A stretch of 64,000 nucleotides of DNA, taken from the NCBI GenBank assembly GCA_017303615.1, contig JAFLCK010000008.1:1-64000 (forward strand), given 5' to 3'. Shown here in pieces: positions 34,168-42,486 of the stretch (position 1 is its first letter; the number at the start of each line of letters is the position of its first letter). Origin of the DNA: Obscuribacter phosphatis_A. GTDB taxonomy: Bacteria; Cyanobacteriota; Vampirovibrionia; Obscuribacterales; Obscuribacteraceae. Made by a program: the position numbers and the translations under genes. The notes beneath the pieces were generated by a model. That model did no database searches, had not been told where the DNA came from, and worked only from the letters and a program-made list of their open reading frames with translations.

Positions 34168-35591
34168 TAGCCCTGCATTTTCTTGGCTTGTTCTCTGGCT
34201 TCTTCAATGCTGCCGACCATATAGAAGGCGCCTTCCGGCATGTCGTCGCATTGACCTTCGAGGATTTGCTTGAAGCCTTCGACGGTGTCTTTGAGCTTGA
34301 CGTATTTACCGTCGCGGCCGGTGAAGTTGGCTGCTACGGCGAACGGTTGGCTCATGAAGCGCTGGATTTTTCTGGCGCGACCGACGATTAGTTTGTCGTC
34401 GCTAGAGAGTTCATCCATACCGAGGATGGCGATGATATCTTGCAGATCTTTGTAGCGCTGCAGAGTTTGTTGTACGCCGCGGGCTACATCATAGTGCTCT
34501 TGACCGACGATTTCGGGTTTGAGAGCGGTAGAGGTAGAGGCTAGCGGGTCAACGGCGGGATAGATACCGAGTTCAGCGATTTGACGGCTGAGAACTGTGG
34601 TGGCGTCCAAGTGACCGAATGTGGTGGCTGGAGCCGGGTCGGTCAAGTCGTCGGCAGGCACGTATACGGCTTGTACCGAGGTGATGGAGCCGTTCTTGGT
34701 GGAGGTGATTCTCTCTTGCAGCTGACCCATTTCGTTAGCCAGTGTGGGCTGATAACCTACGGCGGAAGGCATACGTCCCAAGAGGGCGGATACTTCTGAA
34801 CCGGCTTGGGTGAAACGGAAGATGTTGTCTACGAAGAGTAGAACGTCTTGCTTTGAAACGTCTCTGAAGTATTCAGAAACAGTTAGAGCCGAGAGAGCTA
34901 CGCGCATTCTGGCGCCCGGCGGCTCGTTCATCTGACCATAAACCAGGGCTACTTTATCTAGAACGTTTGAATCTTTCATCTCGTGATAGAGGTCGTTGCC
35001 TTCACGAGTACGCTCGCCCACTCCGGCAAATACCGAATAACCGCCGTGGTGTTTGGCGATGTTGTTGATGAGCTCCATGATGATAACTGTTTTGCCTACG
35101 CCGGCGCCGCCGAATAGACCGATTTTGCCGCCCTTTACATAAGGAGCGAGCAGGTCGACTACCTTGATACCGGTTTCGAAGATAACTGTGTCGGTTTGCA
35201 GGTTGGTTAGTTCAGGACAGGGTCTATGGATGGGCCATTTCTCGTCGGCTTGGAGCGGTTCGCCTTCATCTACGATTTCACCCAGAACATTGATGATACG
35301 ACCGAGGGTACCTTTGCCTACAGGCACTGCGATTGGCTGCAGTGTGTCTTTAGCGATCATGCCTCTGGTCATGCCGTCGGTGGAGCTCATGGCTACGCTT
35401 CTGACGCGGTTGTCGCCAAGCATCTGCTGCACTTCGCAGACAACTCTGAGTGTGTCTCCAGCCGGATTGACGCCGGTGATTTCAAGGGCGTTGTAAATCT
35501 CAGGCAGGTGTCCACCGGGGAATTCCACGTCAACGACAGGTCCGATTACCTGCACCACTTGACCTTGGGTCTTTTCTAGTACTGTGCTCAT
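34167..35591 (-). CDS. atpD: F1 ATP synthase beta subunit
   Basis: A 474-residue catalytic subunit. The P-loop is GGAGVGKT, the catalytic Glu is in GERTREG, and the VALVYGQMNEPPGARMRV and TSTALKPEIVG segments are standard. AGGAG precedes the ATG by 5 bases. The gene starts its own cluster (atpD, ClpP-like, atpC) with no gamma subunit before it, as in Cyanobacteriota, where beta and epsilon are encoded apart. Confidence 0.97.
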   Translation of the reverse strand: MSTVLEKTQGQVVQVIGPVVDVEFPGGHLPEIYNALEITGVNPAGDTLRVVCEVQQMLGDNRVRSVAMSSTDGMTRGMIAKDTLQPIAVPVGKGTLGRIINVLGEIVDEGEPLQADEKWPIHRPCPELTNLQTDTVIFETGIKVVDLLAPYVKGGKIGLFGGAGVGKTVIIMELINNIAKHHGGYSVFAGVGERTREGNDLYHEMKDSNVLDKVALVYGQMNEPPGARMRVALSALTVSEYFRDVSKQDVLLFVDNIFRFTQAGSEVSALLGRMPSAVGYQPTLANEMGQLQERITSTKNGSITSVQAVYVPADDLTDPAPATTFGHLDATTVLSRQIAELGIYPAVDPLASTSTALKPEIVGQEHYDVARGVQQTLQRYKDLQDIIAILGMDELSSDDKLIVGRARKIQRFMSQPFAVAANFTGRDGKYVKLKDTVEGFKQILEGQCDDMPEGAFYMVGSIEEAREQAKKMQG

Positions 35592-35956
35592 TTGTTCTCC
35601 TAATAGATAAAGGATGGGTCAAGCCGCAAGCGTGCCCTTGACTTCTCGCCCTCTACAACGGTTCATAGCATAGTGCCTGAACGCGGCCAAAGCCCGGTCG
35701 TTTATGTTAGTTTTCGATCTTTGTTAGTAAGCTTTAGCTAAGGAAATGAGGGAAGTGATGTTTTTTCTCTTGCTCGCTTGCTTTCCGGCTCAGCGTCAGT
35801 CGGCTTGGAGCTCTTGACTAGGCGAATGGATGTGCTTGCACCGGCTCTGATTAGACGGTGCAAACGTTAAGCTAGCGCTGCATTTTTCTTTTCTTTTGCA
35901 GTGAAATGGTAAGCTTTAGCCAGCAAAGTAGCTATTTGCATAGCAAGGAGATAACC
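35592..35956. other. Non-coding stretch between divergent atpD and DUF1292 genes, with a dyad
   Basis: No gene seen. The main element is the inverted repeat TTGCACCG (35836-35843) / CGGTGCAA (35856-35863) with a 12-base spacer, about 100 bases before the DUF1292 start. It could be a dimeric regulator site or a hairpin. No clear promoter for atpD could be fixed by eye. Confidence 0.55.
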
Positions 35957-36310
35957 ATGAGCGAAGCCCAGGCTGCAGCCGGCGGTAATAGTGCGGGTAC
36001 TGGCGAAAATACCACTATCTTTATTCTGGAAGGCGAGGACGGCAGTTCTTATAAGTGTCAGTTTCTGGATCGGTTTGAACTAGACGGCAACGACTATGCA
36101 GTTCTGCTCAAGGTCGCTGAAGGCGAAGAAGATGAAGAAGAGCTGGACGAAGATGAACAGCCTCTAGTAATCATGAGAGTTAATGAAAGCGAGTCTCAGA
36201 CAGTCTTTCAGGTTATCGAAAGCGAAGAAGAGTTCGATAAAGTTGTAGCCTTTGTCGAAGAAATGGTTGAAGCCGAAAGCGGCGCCATGGGCGACGAAGA
36301 CGAAGAATAA
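35957..36310 (+). CDS. DUF1292-family acidic protein
   Basis: A 117-residue cytoplasmic protein, very acidic. The core (TTIFILEGEDGSSYKCQFLDRFELDGNDYAVLLKV, in part) and the C-terminal FQVIESEEEFDKVVAFVEEM match DUF1292 (YrzB). That family is widespread in Firmicutes and Cyanobacteriota and has no known activity. The start ATG at 35957 follows AAGGAGATAACC; the frame opens 17 codons earlier but lacks a ribosome site there. The acidic loop GEEDEEELDEDEQPL is typical. Confidence 0.85.
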   Translation: MSEAQAAAGGNSAGTGENTTIFILEGEDGSSYKCQFLDRFELDGNDYAVLLKVAEGEEDEEELDEDEQPLVIMRVNESESQTVFQVIESEEEFDKVVAFVEEMVEAESGAMGDEDEE

Positions 36311-36336
36311 GTAGAATCGGAAAGCCTGCTGATAGG

Positions 36337-36813
36337 CTAGCCGCCTATCAGTAAGGTTTTTGGTCTATCGATTGTTTCGGGATGACAAATGATGTCTTGA
36401 ACGATGGCATCAACCACCATATCGATGGGCGTGCGGCTGTAGAACTTGCGTTCGGAGCTATGGGCGTGGGACCACATGCCATCTTCACCTTTGCCGGTTG
36501 TATAGATTGAGATATAACGAGCCCCTTTATGCACCGTAAAGAGGATGGCTGTTTTCTCAAATTCCGACCAAGAGTCAAGTTGTAGTTTCTCTAGAATGAG
36601 CGAACCCGGACCCTGGTCTTCCCCGGGGGTGGGAATCACTTGCATGCTGCGACTGAGCATTTCGCGCAGGTGCTTCTTCCATTTTTCTACTTGTACGGTG
36701 TCAAAAACCTTTAGCGGAGCCGTCTCTACAAAGAAGCCGGCTTCTGTTTCTGCCATCGTGGGCAATATCACTTTCTTGCCCGGCGACCAGAGATAGACTT
36801 TGATCATGGTCAT
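36337..36813 (-). CDS. Unknown protein coupled to lysS
   Basis: A 158-residue soluble protein with no signal peptide. Its ATG overlaps the lysS stop by 4 bases (ATGA), so it is translated with lysyl-tRNA synthetase. The N-terminus IKVYLWSPGKKVILP is followed by a helical part and by a C-terminal segment TPIDMVVDAIVQDIICHP. I do not recognise a family. Dependence on lysS suggests a cytoplasmic role. Confidence 0.7.
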   Translation of the reverse strand: MTMIKVYLWSPGKKVILPTMAETEAGFFVETAPLKVFDTVQVEKWKKHLREMLSRSMQVIPTPGEDQGPGSLILEKLQLDSWSEFEKTAILFTVHKGARYISIYTTGKGEDGMWSHAHSSERKFYSRTPIDMVVDAIVQDIICHPETIDRPKTLLIGG

Positions 36814-38351
36814 GCTTTGACAGGCCTCATGGTCGGGAAGGCGATTACATCTCTAATGGAAGCGGAATCGGTGAGGAGCATGACCAGTCGATCAATGCCG
36901 ATACCGATACCCATGGTCGGCGGCATGCCGTATTCCATAGCCATGATGAAGTCGAGGTCGAGGGGCATGGCTTCCTCATTGCCGGCGGCTTTTTTCTTGG
37001 CTTGTTCTTCCAAGCGGCTTCTTTGATCTTGCGGATCACTAAGTTCGCTATAGCCATTGGCTAGTTCCCGTCCATAGACGAAGAGTTCGAAGCGTTCCAC
37101 CTCACCTTGATTGACTCGGTGCACCTTGGTCAGGGGTGAAATTTCCACCGGGTGGTCCATAAGGAAGGTCGGTTCTATAAGGGTATGTTCCACCTTGGCT
37201 TCGAAGATGGCATTGATGATATGACCGCGACTGTCTTCTTTATCGAGGGGCACGCCCAGGCTTTGCGCCGCTGCTCTTGCCTCTTCGATTGTGTTGAGCG
37301 AATTTACATCTAAACCGGTTACTTCTTTGATGCCGTCGGCCATACGCAGTCTGCGGAAGGGCTTGGCGAAGGAGATAGTCTTACCTTGGTATTCAAACTC
37401 AGCAGTGCCCAAGACTTTCTCGGCTATATAGCGCAGCATTTTTTCAGTGAAATCCATCAGCTCGTTATAGTCGCCATAAGCGCAATACATCTCGAGCATG
37501 GTGAATTCAGGATTATGCCTGGTGCTAATACCCTCGTTGCGGAAAATTCGGCCAATTTCATAGACCCTTTCCATACCACCGATGATCATGCGCTTGAGGT
37601 GCAACTCTGTGGCAATGCGCAGATAAAGGTCGATATCAAGGGCATTGTGGTGGGTGACGAAAGGTCGGGCATCGGCGCCACCGGCTTCCACCTGCAAGGT
37701 GGGGGTCTCTACTTCAAAGAAACCATTGTCATCAAGAAAATTGCGCATATGTCTAATCGTTAGCGAGCGCTTCTTAAACGTCTCTCTCACTTCCGGATTG
37801 GTGATCATGTCTACGTAGCGATGGCGGTAACGCGCTTCCACATCATTGAAACCTTCCCAGCTGTCGGGCAGCGGCAAAAGCGATTTGCTCAAGATTTCAA
37901 TATCTTTGATGCGTACTGAAAGTTCGCCGGCCGGGGTTCGTTTCATCGTGCCCCGAGCGCCTACATAGTCGCCTTTGTCAAGCAGCTTGAGCAGGTTGAA
38001 CTTGTCTTCGGGCAGGCTGTCTTTGTGGCAGAAGAGCTGAATTTTGCCGGAGTCATCGTGGATGTCGGTGAAAAGCCAGTTATTGCGGCTATTCATAATA
38101 CGTCCGCAAACGACAACTTCGTCGCTGTTTTCGCTGCCCTTTTCCAGATCTTTATAGAGGTCGTGCAGTTGAGCTGCTTTGTGGCTACGTTCAAACTTAT
38201 AAGGGTAAGGATTGATGCCAAGTTCTTTTAGCTGGGCCAGTTTCTTCAAGCGATCTGCCTTGAGCTTGCTGACATCTTCTGCGCTATTTGTTTTCGCTTC
38301 AGTTGGCGGCGTTTTTGCTTTATTCGACGCCGGGTCGACAGCTTTCGACAT
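36810..38351 (-). CDS. lysS: Lysyl-tRNA synthetase, class II
   Basis: A 513-residue enzyme. After a low-complexity, Lys/Ala-rich N-terminal extension (about 1-40) comes the OB-fold anticodon domain (VVCGRIMNSRNNWLFTDIHD). The class II core has motif 1 near KRSLTIRHMRNFLDDNGFFEVETP, motif 2 YEIGRIFRNEGISTRHNPEFTM, and motif 3 PPTMGIGIGIDRLVMLLTD. GAGG precedes the ATG. The next gene is coupled to its stop. Confidence 0.97.
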   Translation of the reverse strand: MSKAVDPASNKAKTPPTEAKTNSAEDVSKLKADRLKKLAQLKELGINPYPYKFERSHKAAQLHDLYKDLEKGSENSDEVVVCGRIMNSRNNWLFTDIHDDSGKIQLFCHKDSLPEDKFNLLKLLDKGDYVGARGTMKRTPAGELSVRIKDIEILSKSLLPLPDSWEGFNDVEARYRHRYVDMITNPEVRETFKKRSLTIRHMRNFLDDNGFFEVETPTLQVEAGGADARPFVTHHNALDIDLYLRIATELHLKRMIIGGMERVYEIGRIFRNEGISTRHNPEFTMLEMYCAYGDYNELMDFTEKMLRYIAEKVLGTAEFEYQGKTISFAKPFRRLRMADGIKEVTGLDVNSLNTIEEARAAAQSLGVPLDKEDSRGHIINAIFEAKVEHTLIEPTFLMDHPVEISPLTKVHRVNQGEVERFELFVYGRELANGYSELSDPQDQRSRLEEQAKKKAAGNEEAMPLDLDFIMAMEYGMPPTMGIGIGIDRLVMLLTDSASIRDVIAFPTMRPVKA

Positions 38352-38535
38352 CTGTTACCTCACTAACTTCAAGAACTATGCTTAGATACAAAGTACATAT
38401 TGTAAGGGTAAGGGCTCTTCTTCCAACTTTTTGAGCGGCCGAAAACCTCATTTTCTTAACCCTGCTCTCAAAATGCGGCTTTTGGCTGTAAGAGGCTTGG
38501 CTGAGCCCTTTGGCAGATTTTTAATTGAGCTTTAG

Positions 38536-38544
38536 TGCTATACT
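38536..38544 (+). promoter_or_regulatory. Extended -10 promoter of gyrA
   Basis: TG-c-TATACT: TG at 38536-38537 and TATACT at 38539-38544, with no good -35 upstream. It leaves a leader of about 90 bases before the GTG at 38639. Confidence 0.55.
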
Positions 38545-38638
38545 TTGTGGCTGTATAAAAGAAAGACGGTCCGGCTAATCAAGTGCCGGTATGTCTTTTG
38601 GATATCTTTGAATTTGGTTTTTCCATGGGGGACACACT

Positions 38639-41188
38639 GTGACGCAGTCAGGGGGCGGCTCAAGCGAGCGAATTATCTCTGTAGAACTTCAAGCGGAGAT
38701 GAAGAAGTCTTTTATCGACTATGCCATGTCTGTTATCGTCAGCCGCGCCATACCTGATGTGAGAGACGGTATGAAGCCTGTACATCGCCGCATCATCTAC
38801 GGCATGTACGAGCTCAATTTGTCACCTAGTGAAAAGTTCAAGAAATCGGCCAGGGTGGTCGGAGATGTGATGGGTAAATATCACCCTCACGGCGACTCGG
38901 CTATTTATGAGGCTTTGGTGCGTCTAGCCCAGCCTGGCTCCAGCCGCTATGTCTTGATCAACGGTCATGGTAACTTCGGCGATTTGGATAATCCTCCCGC
39001 TGCCATGCGTTATACCGAAGCCAAACTGGCTCCCCTAGCCATGGACACCTTGGCCGATATCGAAGCTGAAACAATCGATATGCGTCCTAACTTCGACGGT
39101 ACGCAGATGGAGCCTTCGGTGCTTCCTTCGCGGGTACCGGTGCTTCTGCTCAACGGTTCTTCCGGCATTGCCGTGGGCATGGCTACTAATATTCCGCCCC
39201 ATAACCTCACCGAAGTAATCAACGGCACTATTGCCAAAATAGACAATCCCGACCTGACATCTACCCAGCTTATGCAGTGGGTCAAAGGTCCAGATTTCCC
39301 GTCGGGCGGCATCATCCTTGGCACCGAAGGCATTATCGAAGCTTATACCACCGGTCGCGGCAGTGTGCCTGTACGCGGTGAAGCGACAATAGAGCAGATT
39401 CCAGGCTCGGGCGGTCGTCAATCACGCATGGCCATCGTCGTAACATCTCTTCCTTATATGGTTGGTCCTGAAGCTTTCACCAAGCGCGTTGCCGACCTGG
39501 TTCGTGATGAGAAACTGACTGGTATCTCTGATGTAAATGATGAAACAGATCGCACCGGCATGAGGGTTGTGATCGAGCTGAAGCGTGATGCTCACCCTGA
39601 AGTTGTGCTCAACAATATCTATAAGCACACCCAATTGCAGTCATCTTTTGCCATCAATACTCTTGCTTTGGTGCGCGGTCGCCCGGCCACCTTGCAGCTT
39701 TCAGACATGTTGCAAGAGTTTATTGACCACCGTATCGACGTGGTCACACGCCGAACCCGTTATTTCTTGCGCAAAGCAGAAGAACGCGCTCATATCTTGG
39801 AAGGTTATCTCATTGCCATGGGCAATATAGATGAGGTAATCAGAATTATTCGCGCCTCCAATTCAACCGAAGAAGCAAGAGTCGAGCTGATTGGCAAGTT
39901 CAATCTCTCTGAAACGCAGGCCAACGCTATTTTGGAACTGCAGTTGCGCCGCTTGACCGGCATGGAAAGAAGCAAGGTCGAGAAAGACCATGCTGAACTT
40001 TTGGTCAAGATAGCAGATTACAAAGATATCTTGGAGAATAGACAGCGCGTCTTGAACATAATCAAGGACGAGCTTGTGGAAGTGCGCGACTCGTTCAAAG
40101 ATATGGAAGGCAACAAAGACGAGCGCCGCACCAAGATAGAAGCCGGTGCCAGTGACACTGAGCTTTCCGCCAAAGACCTGACGCCCAACGAGCCGATGGC
40201 TATTTTCATCACCAAGCAAGACTATATCAAGCGTATCTCCCTCGACAGCTTCCGCAGGCAAAGACGCAATACACGCGGCGTCACCGGCATGAAGACTCGC
40301 GATGAAGATGACCTGCAGCACTTCTTTGTGGCTAATATGCATGATCGTTTATTGGTCTTCACCAATCGCGGTCAGGTTTATTCTCTAGAAGTAATGGACC
40401 TGCCCGAAGGCGGCAGATCGGCTAAGGGACTGGCTTTAGTCAATCTATTACCGATTTCGCAGGACGAAACTGTTACTACCGTGATTCCTGTGACAAGTTT
40501 TGATCCCGACAGTTACTTGATCATGCTCACCCATCAGGCCTACATCAAGAAGGTGCAGATGTCTGAGTTTGCCAACATCAGACGGAGCGGCATCATTGCC
40601 ATCACTCTTAATGACGGCGACCAACTCGGTTGGGTGAGACCTTCCACCGGCAAGTCGGATGTGATCATCGGCACCGGCGACGGTATGTGTATTCGTTACT
40701 CTGAAGAAGAGTTGAGACCGCTTGGGCGCTCGGCCAGGGGCGTTAGAGCGATTACCTTGCGAGACGGCGATCGCATAGTCGGTTTCGATGCAATTGAAAC
40801 GGCTGATGCCAATTATGTGCTTGTCGTGACCAATGATGGTTATGGTAAACGAGTACGTATGGACGAGTTTAGACAGCAGGGACGCGGCGGTATCGGTCTA
40901 ATCGGTACTAAGTTCAAGTTCCCGCATTCGCGACTGGCCAGTTTGCGGGTCGTCCATGCCGGGGAAGAAATGATGATCGCCACCGCCAATGGTGTGGTTG
41001 TCCGTCAGAAGATAGACGATATCTCTATTCAGGGCCGTATGGCTACCGGCGTCAGGCTGCAGCAGTTGGCTGATGACGATAGCGTTGTATCGGTTACTCC
41101 CATCGTGGAACCTTCCCCTGAAGCCGACAGTGCTGAAGAAGGCAGAGTCGATGAAGCTAAAGGTGGAGAAGAAAGCGGAGAAGCTTAG
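38639..41188 (+). CDS. gyrA: DNA gyrase subunit A
   Basis: An 849-residue subunit that breaks and rejoins DNA. The catalytic Tyr is Y125 in AAMRYTEAK; HPHGDSAIYEALVR is the quinolone-site helix, with Ser at the usual position 83 equivalent. The C-terminal beta-pinwheel carries the GyrA box as QRRNTRG (541-547), where the classic box is QRRGGRG. The start is GTG at 38639. The C-terminal tail is acidic. Presence of the box and the pinwheel favours GyrA over ParC. A strong terminator follows. Confidence 0.95.
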   Translation: MTQSGGGSSERIISVELQAEMKKSFIDYAMSVIVSRAIPDVRDGMKPVHRRIIYGMYELNLSPSEKFKKSARVVGDVMGKYHPHGDSAIYEALVRLAQPGSSRYVLINGHGNFGDLDNPPAAMRYTEAKLAPLAMDTLADIEAETIDMRPNFDGTQMEPSVLPSRVPVLLLNGSSGIAVGMATNIPPHNLTEVINGTIAKIDNPDLTSTQLMQWVKGPDFPSGGIILGTEGIIEAYTTGRGSVPVRGEATIEQIPGSGGRQSRMAIVVTSLPYMVGPEAFTKRVADLVRDEKLTGISDVNDETDRTGMRVVIELKRDAHPEVVLNNIYKHTQLQSSFAINTLALVRGRPATLQLSDMLQEFIDHRIDVVTRRTRYFLRKAEERAHILEGYLIAMGNIDEVIRIIRASNSTEEARVELIGKFNLSETQANAILELQLRRLTGMERSKVEKDHAELLVKIADYKDILENRQRVLNIIKDELVEVRDSFKDMEGNKDERRTKIEAGASDTELSAKDLTPNEPMAIFITKQDYIKRISLDSFRRQRRNTRGVTGMKTRDEDDLQHFFVANMHDRLLVFTNRGQVYSLEVMDLPEGGRSAKGLALVNLLPISQDETVTTVIPVTSFDPDSYLIMLTHQAYIKKVQMSEFANIRRSGIIAITLNDGDQLGWVRPSTGKSDVIIGTGDGMCIRYSEEELRPLGRSARGVRAITLRDGDRIVGFDAIETADANYVLVVTNDGYGKRVRMDEFRQQGRGGIGLIGTKFKFPHSRLASLRVVHAGEEMMIATANGVVVRQKIDDISIQGRMATGVRLQQLADDDSVVSVTPIVEPSPEADSAEEGRVDEAKGGEESGEA

Positions 41189-41224
41189 TCAACTCATCTG
41201 CCTATAGAAATGCCCATTGAAAAT

Positions 41225-41260
41225 AGAGCGCAGTCCTTAGGGGCTGCGCTCTCTGCTTTT
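41225..41260 (+). terminator. Terminator of gyrA
   Basis: Stem AGAGCGCAG (41225-41233) / CTGCGCTCT (41244-41252) with TCC/GGG pairs extending inside, then CTGC and TTTT. Confidence 0.88.
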
Positions 41261-41295
41261 GACGGGGTAAATCTAGATCTATTTGGCTCTTGATC

Positions 41296-41318
41296 AAATT
41301 AGATCTAGATCTAATTTT
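41296..41318. repeat. 22-bp perfect palindrome, possible bidirectional terminator
   Basis: Positions 41296-41317 read identically on both strands (core TAGATCTAGATCTA). A partial copy, aatctagatct, lies at 41270-41280. It sits just past the stop of the minus-strand gene at 41323 and after gyrA, and is flanked by a T-run on each strand. Confidence 0.75.
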
Positions 41319-41322
41319 GCCG

Positions 41323-41595
41323 TTAACTAAGTTCTTGCAGGCAATGTTCTACCGACTGTCCGGTTTGTTTGCACTTAGAGATGCACCAGTTGATAGACAT
41401 TTGTCTGGCCAGGGCGAGGTTGCCTTCCGACCGAGGACGTCCAGTGAAGACTCTGCCTAGAAGGGCTTCTAGTTCCATTTGGTGAGGCTTAAGCTGTGCC
41501 GGTAGGCTTACTACAAAGCCGCCGTTCTCGGAAACGGACAATAGTTGCATGGTGCCGTCGGTTGGCATTAAGGTGCTTGAAAATTGTCCAGCCAT
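41323..41595 (-). CDS. Small unknown protein with C-terminal Cys cluster
   Basis: A 90-residue protein. The ATG at 41595 follows GAGGAG 9 bases upstream; the frame opens 11 codons earlier without a ribosome site. The N-terminal half is beta-like (LLSVSENGGFVVSLPAQL). The C-terminal half holds three Cys in INWCISKCKQTGQSVEHCL. No signal peptide. The Cys spacing is too irregular to call a zinc site. Family not recognised. Confidence 0.6.
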   Translation of the reverse strand: MAGQFSSTLMPTDGTMQLLSVSENGGFVVSLPAQLKPHQMELEALLGRVFTGRPRSEGNLALARQMSINWCISKCKQTGQSVEHCLQELS

Positions 41596-41935
41596 AGTAA
41601 ATGTCTCCTCGAATTCCAGAATATGCACTCAGTTGCTGAGATATACCTAAACTATATTCGTTATCATATCGTTACTACACGTTTTTTTACAACCCCGGTA
41701 ATTCCCATAACTAGCTGATTTCAGCTCTTGATAAGGGGGGTATTCCCATGTTTTTTGCCAAGTGGAAACTAAACAAGCAGAGACTGGGCACTAAAAGGTA
41801 ATCGGTTGCCTTGCCGATTGGCTGTTTCAGCCACCCTAACTAGAATAGAAATATGGCTGGTTCGAAGGTACTCAGTCCCTTGAATTGGGCATATTCACAT
41901 ACCGACTAATAGAGTAGAGAGTAGGGAGAATAGAA
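41596..41935. other. Non-coding stretch with hairpins and a possible micro-ORF
   Basis: Holds AGCTGA/TCAGCT (41713-41726), AATCGG/CCGATT (41800-41819) and GGCTG/CAGCC (41820-41832). A 17-codon frame with strong AGGGGGG lies 8 bases upstream (41748-41801). No clear promoter was fixed for the downstream repeat protein. Confidence 0.45.
41748..41801 (+). CDS. Possible 17-residue basic peptide
   Basis: ATG at 41748 to TAA, encoding MFFAKWKLNKQRLGTKR, a basic peptide with an aromatic start. AGGGGGG lies about 8 bases upstream. The stop is followed at once by a hairpin (AATCGG/CCGATT), as in leader peptides. Too short for any confident call. Confidence 0.2.
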   Translation: MFFAKWKLNKQRLGTKR

Positions 41936-42400
41936 ATGGGCGAAGATATTGTTCTCGGTGATGAGGGGCTATCTCCGGTAGGTAGAATTCGCCGCATTGT
42001 GGCGAGTAATCCTAATACTCCGGCAGTGGTGCTTGGGCGGCTGGCGCAAGACCATGATGCGATTGTGCGTATGGCGGTGGCGGAGAATCCCCGCACACCT
42101 TCAGACATATTGGCTATGCTTGCTCAAGATGCCAATAGTGATGTCAGGTTGACTGTGGTGGAAAATCGCAATACCTGGTTGGTGACTTTGTACAGATTAG
42201 CGGCTGATGATAATGATGATGTGCGTTATGGTATGGCCGAATGCTCTCATATGCCTGTTGAGATACTGCTTTTGCTTTCTGACGATGAGAATCCTTATGT
42301 CAGAGCCCGGGCTTCAAAAACAATGCGCAATACCGGCCATGCCGAGCGAGTCTGTCATCTCAGGAGCCGCCCGGTGAGCCATTTACTGGGTATAGCTTAG
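41936..42400 (+). CDS. Leucine-rich repeat variant (LRV) protein
   Basis: A 154-residue protein with four or five repeats of about 24 residues of the type VAENPRTPSDILAMLAQD and LRLTVVENRNTW-like units. The pattern of N-x-x-T-P and L-x-x-L-A-x-D is that of the LRV solenoid, first described in nitrogen-fixing bacteria. Such solenoids bind proteins. Here the N-terminal Cys-rich Fe-S part of the first LRV protein is absent. It is alone between two structured non-coding regions. Function unknown. Confidence 0.75.
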   Translation: MGEDIVLGDEGLSPVGRIRRIVASNPNTPAVVLGRLAQDHDAIVRMAVAENPRTPSDILAMLAQDANSDVRLTVVENRNTWLVTLYRLAADDNDDVRYGMAECSHMPVEILLLLSDDENPYVRARASKTMRNTGHAERVCHLRSRPVSHLLGIA

Positions 42401-42429
42401 GGACTATTTAATTACCTATAGGCTGATTC

Positions 42430-42467
42430 AAAAAGGAGAGGCAACCTGGTGGTTGCCTCTCCTTTTT
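42430..42467 (+). terminator. Strong bidirectional terminator
   Basis: Perfect 17-bp stem (42430-42446 pairing 42451-42467) with a TGGT loop, A-run on the left and T-run on the right. It serves both the LRV gene and the minus-strand response regulator gene ending at 42487. Confidence 0.95.
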
Positions 42468-42486
42468 CTGTATCTCTTTGTTTTTA

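Noticed and set aside
39863..40342. A 159-codon frame on the minus strand inside gyrA
   Set aside because: It is opposite conserved GyrA coding sequence and shows no protein-family motif.
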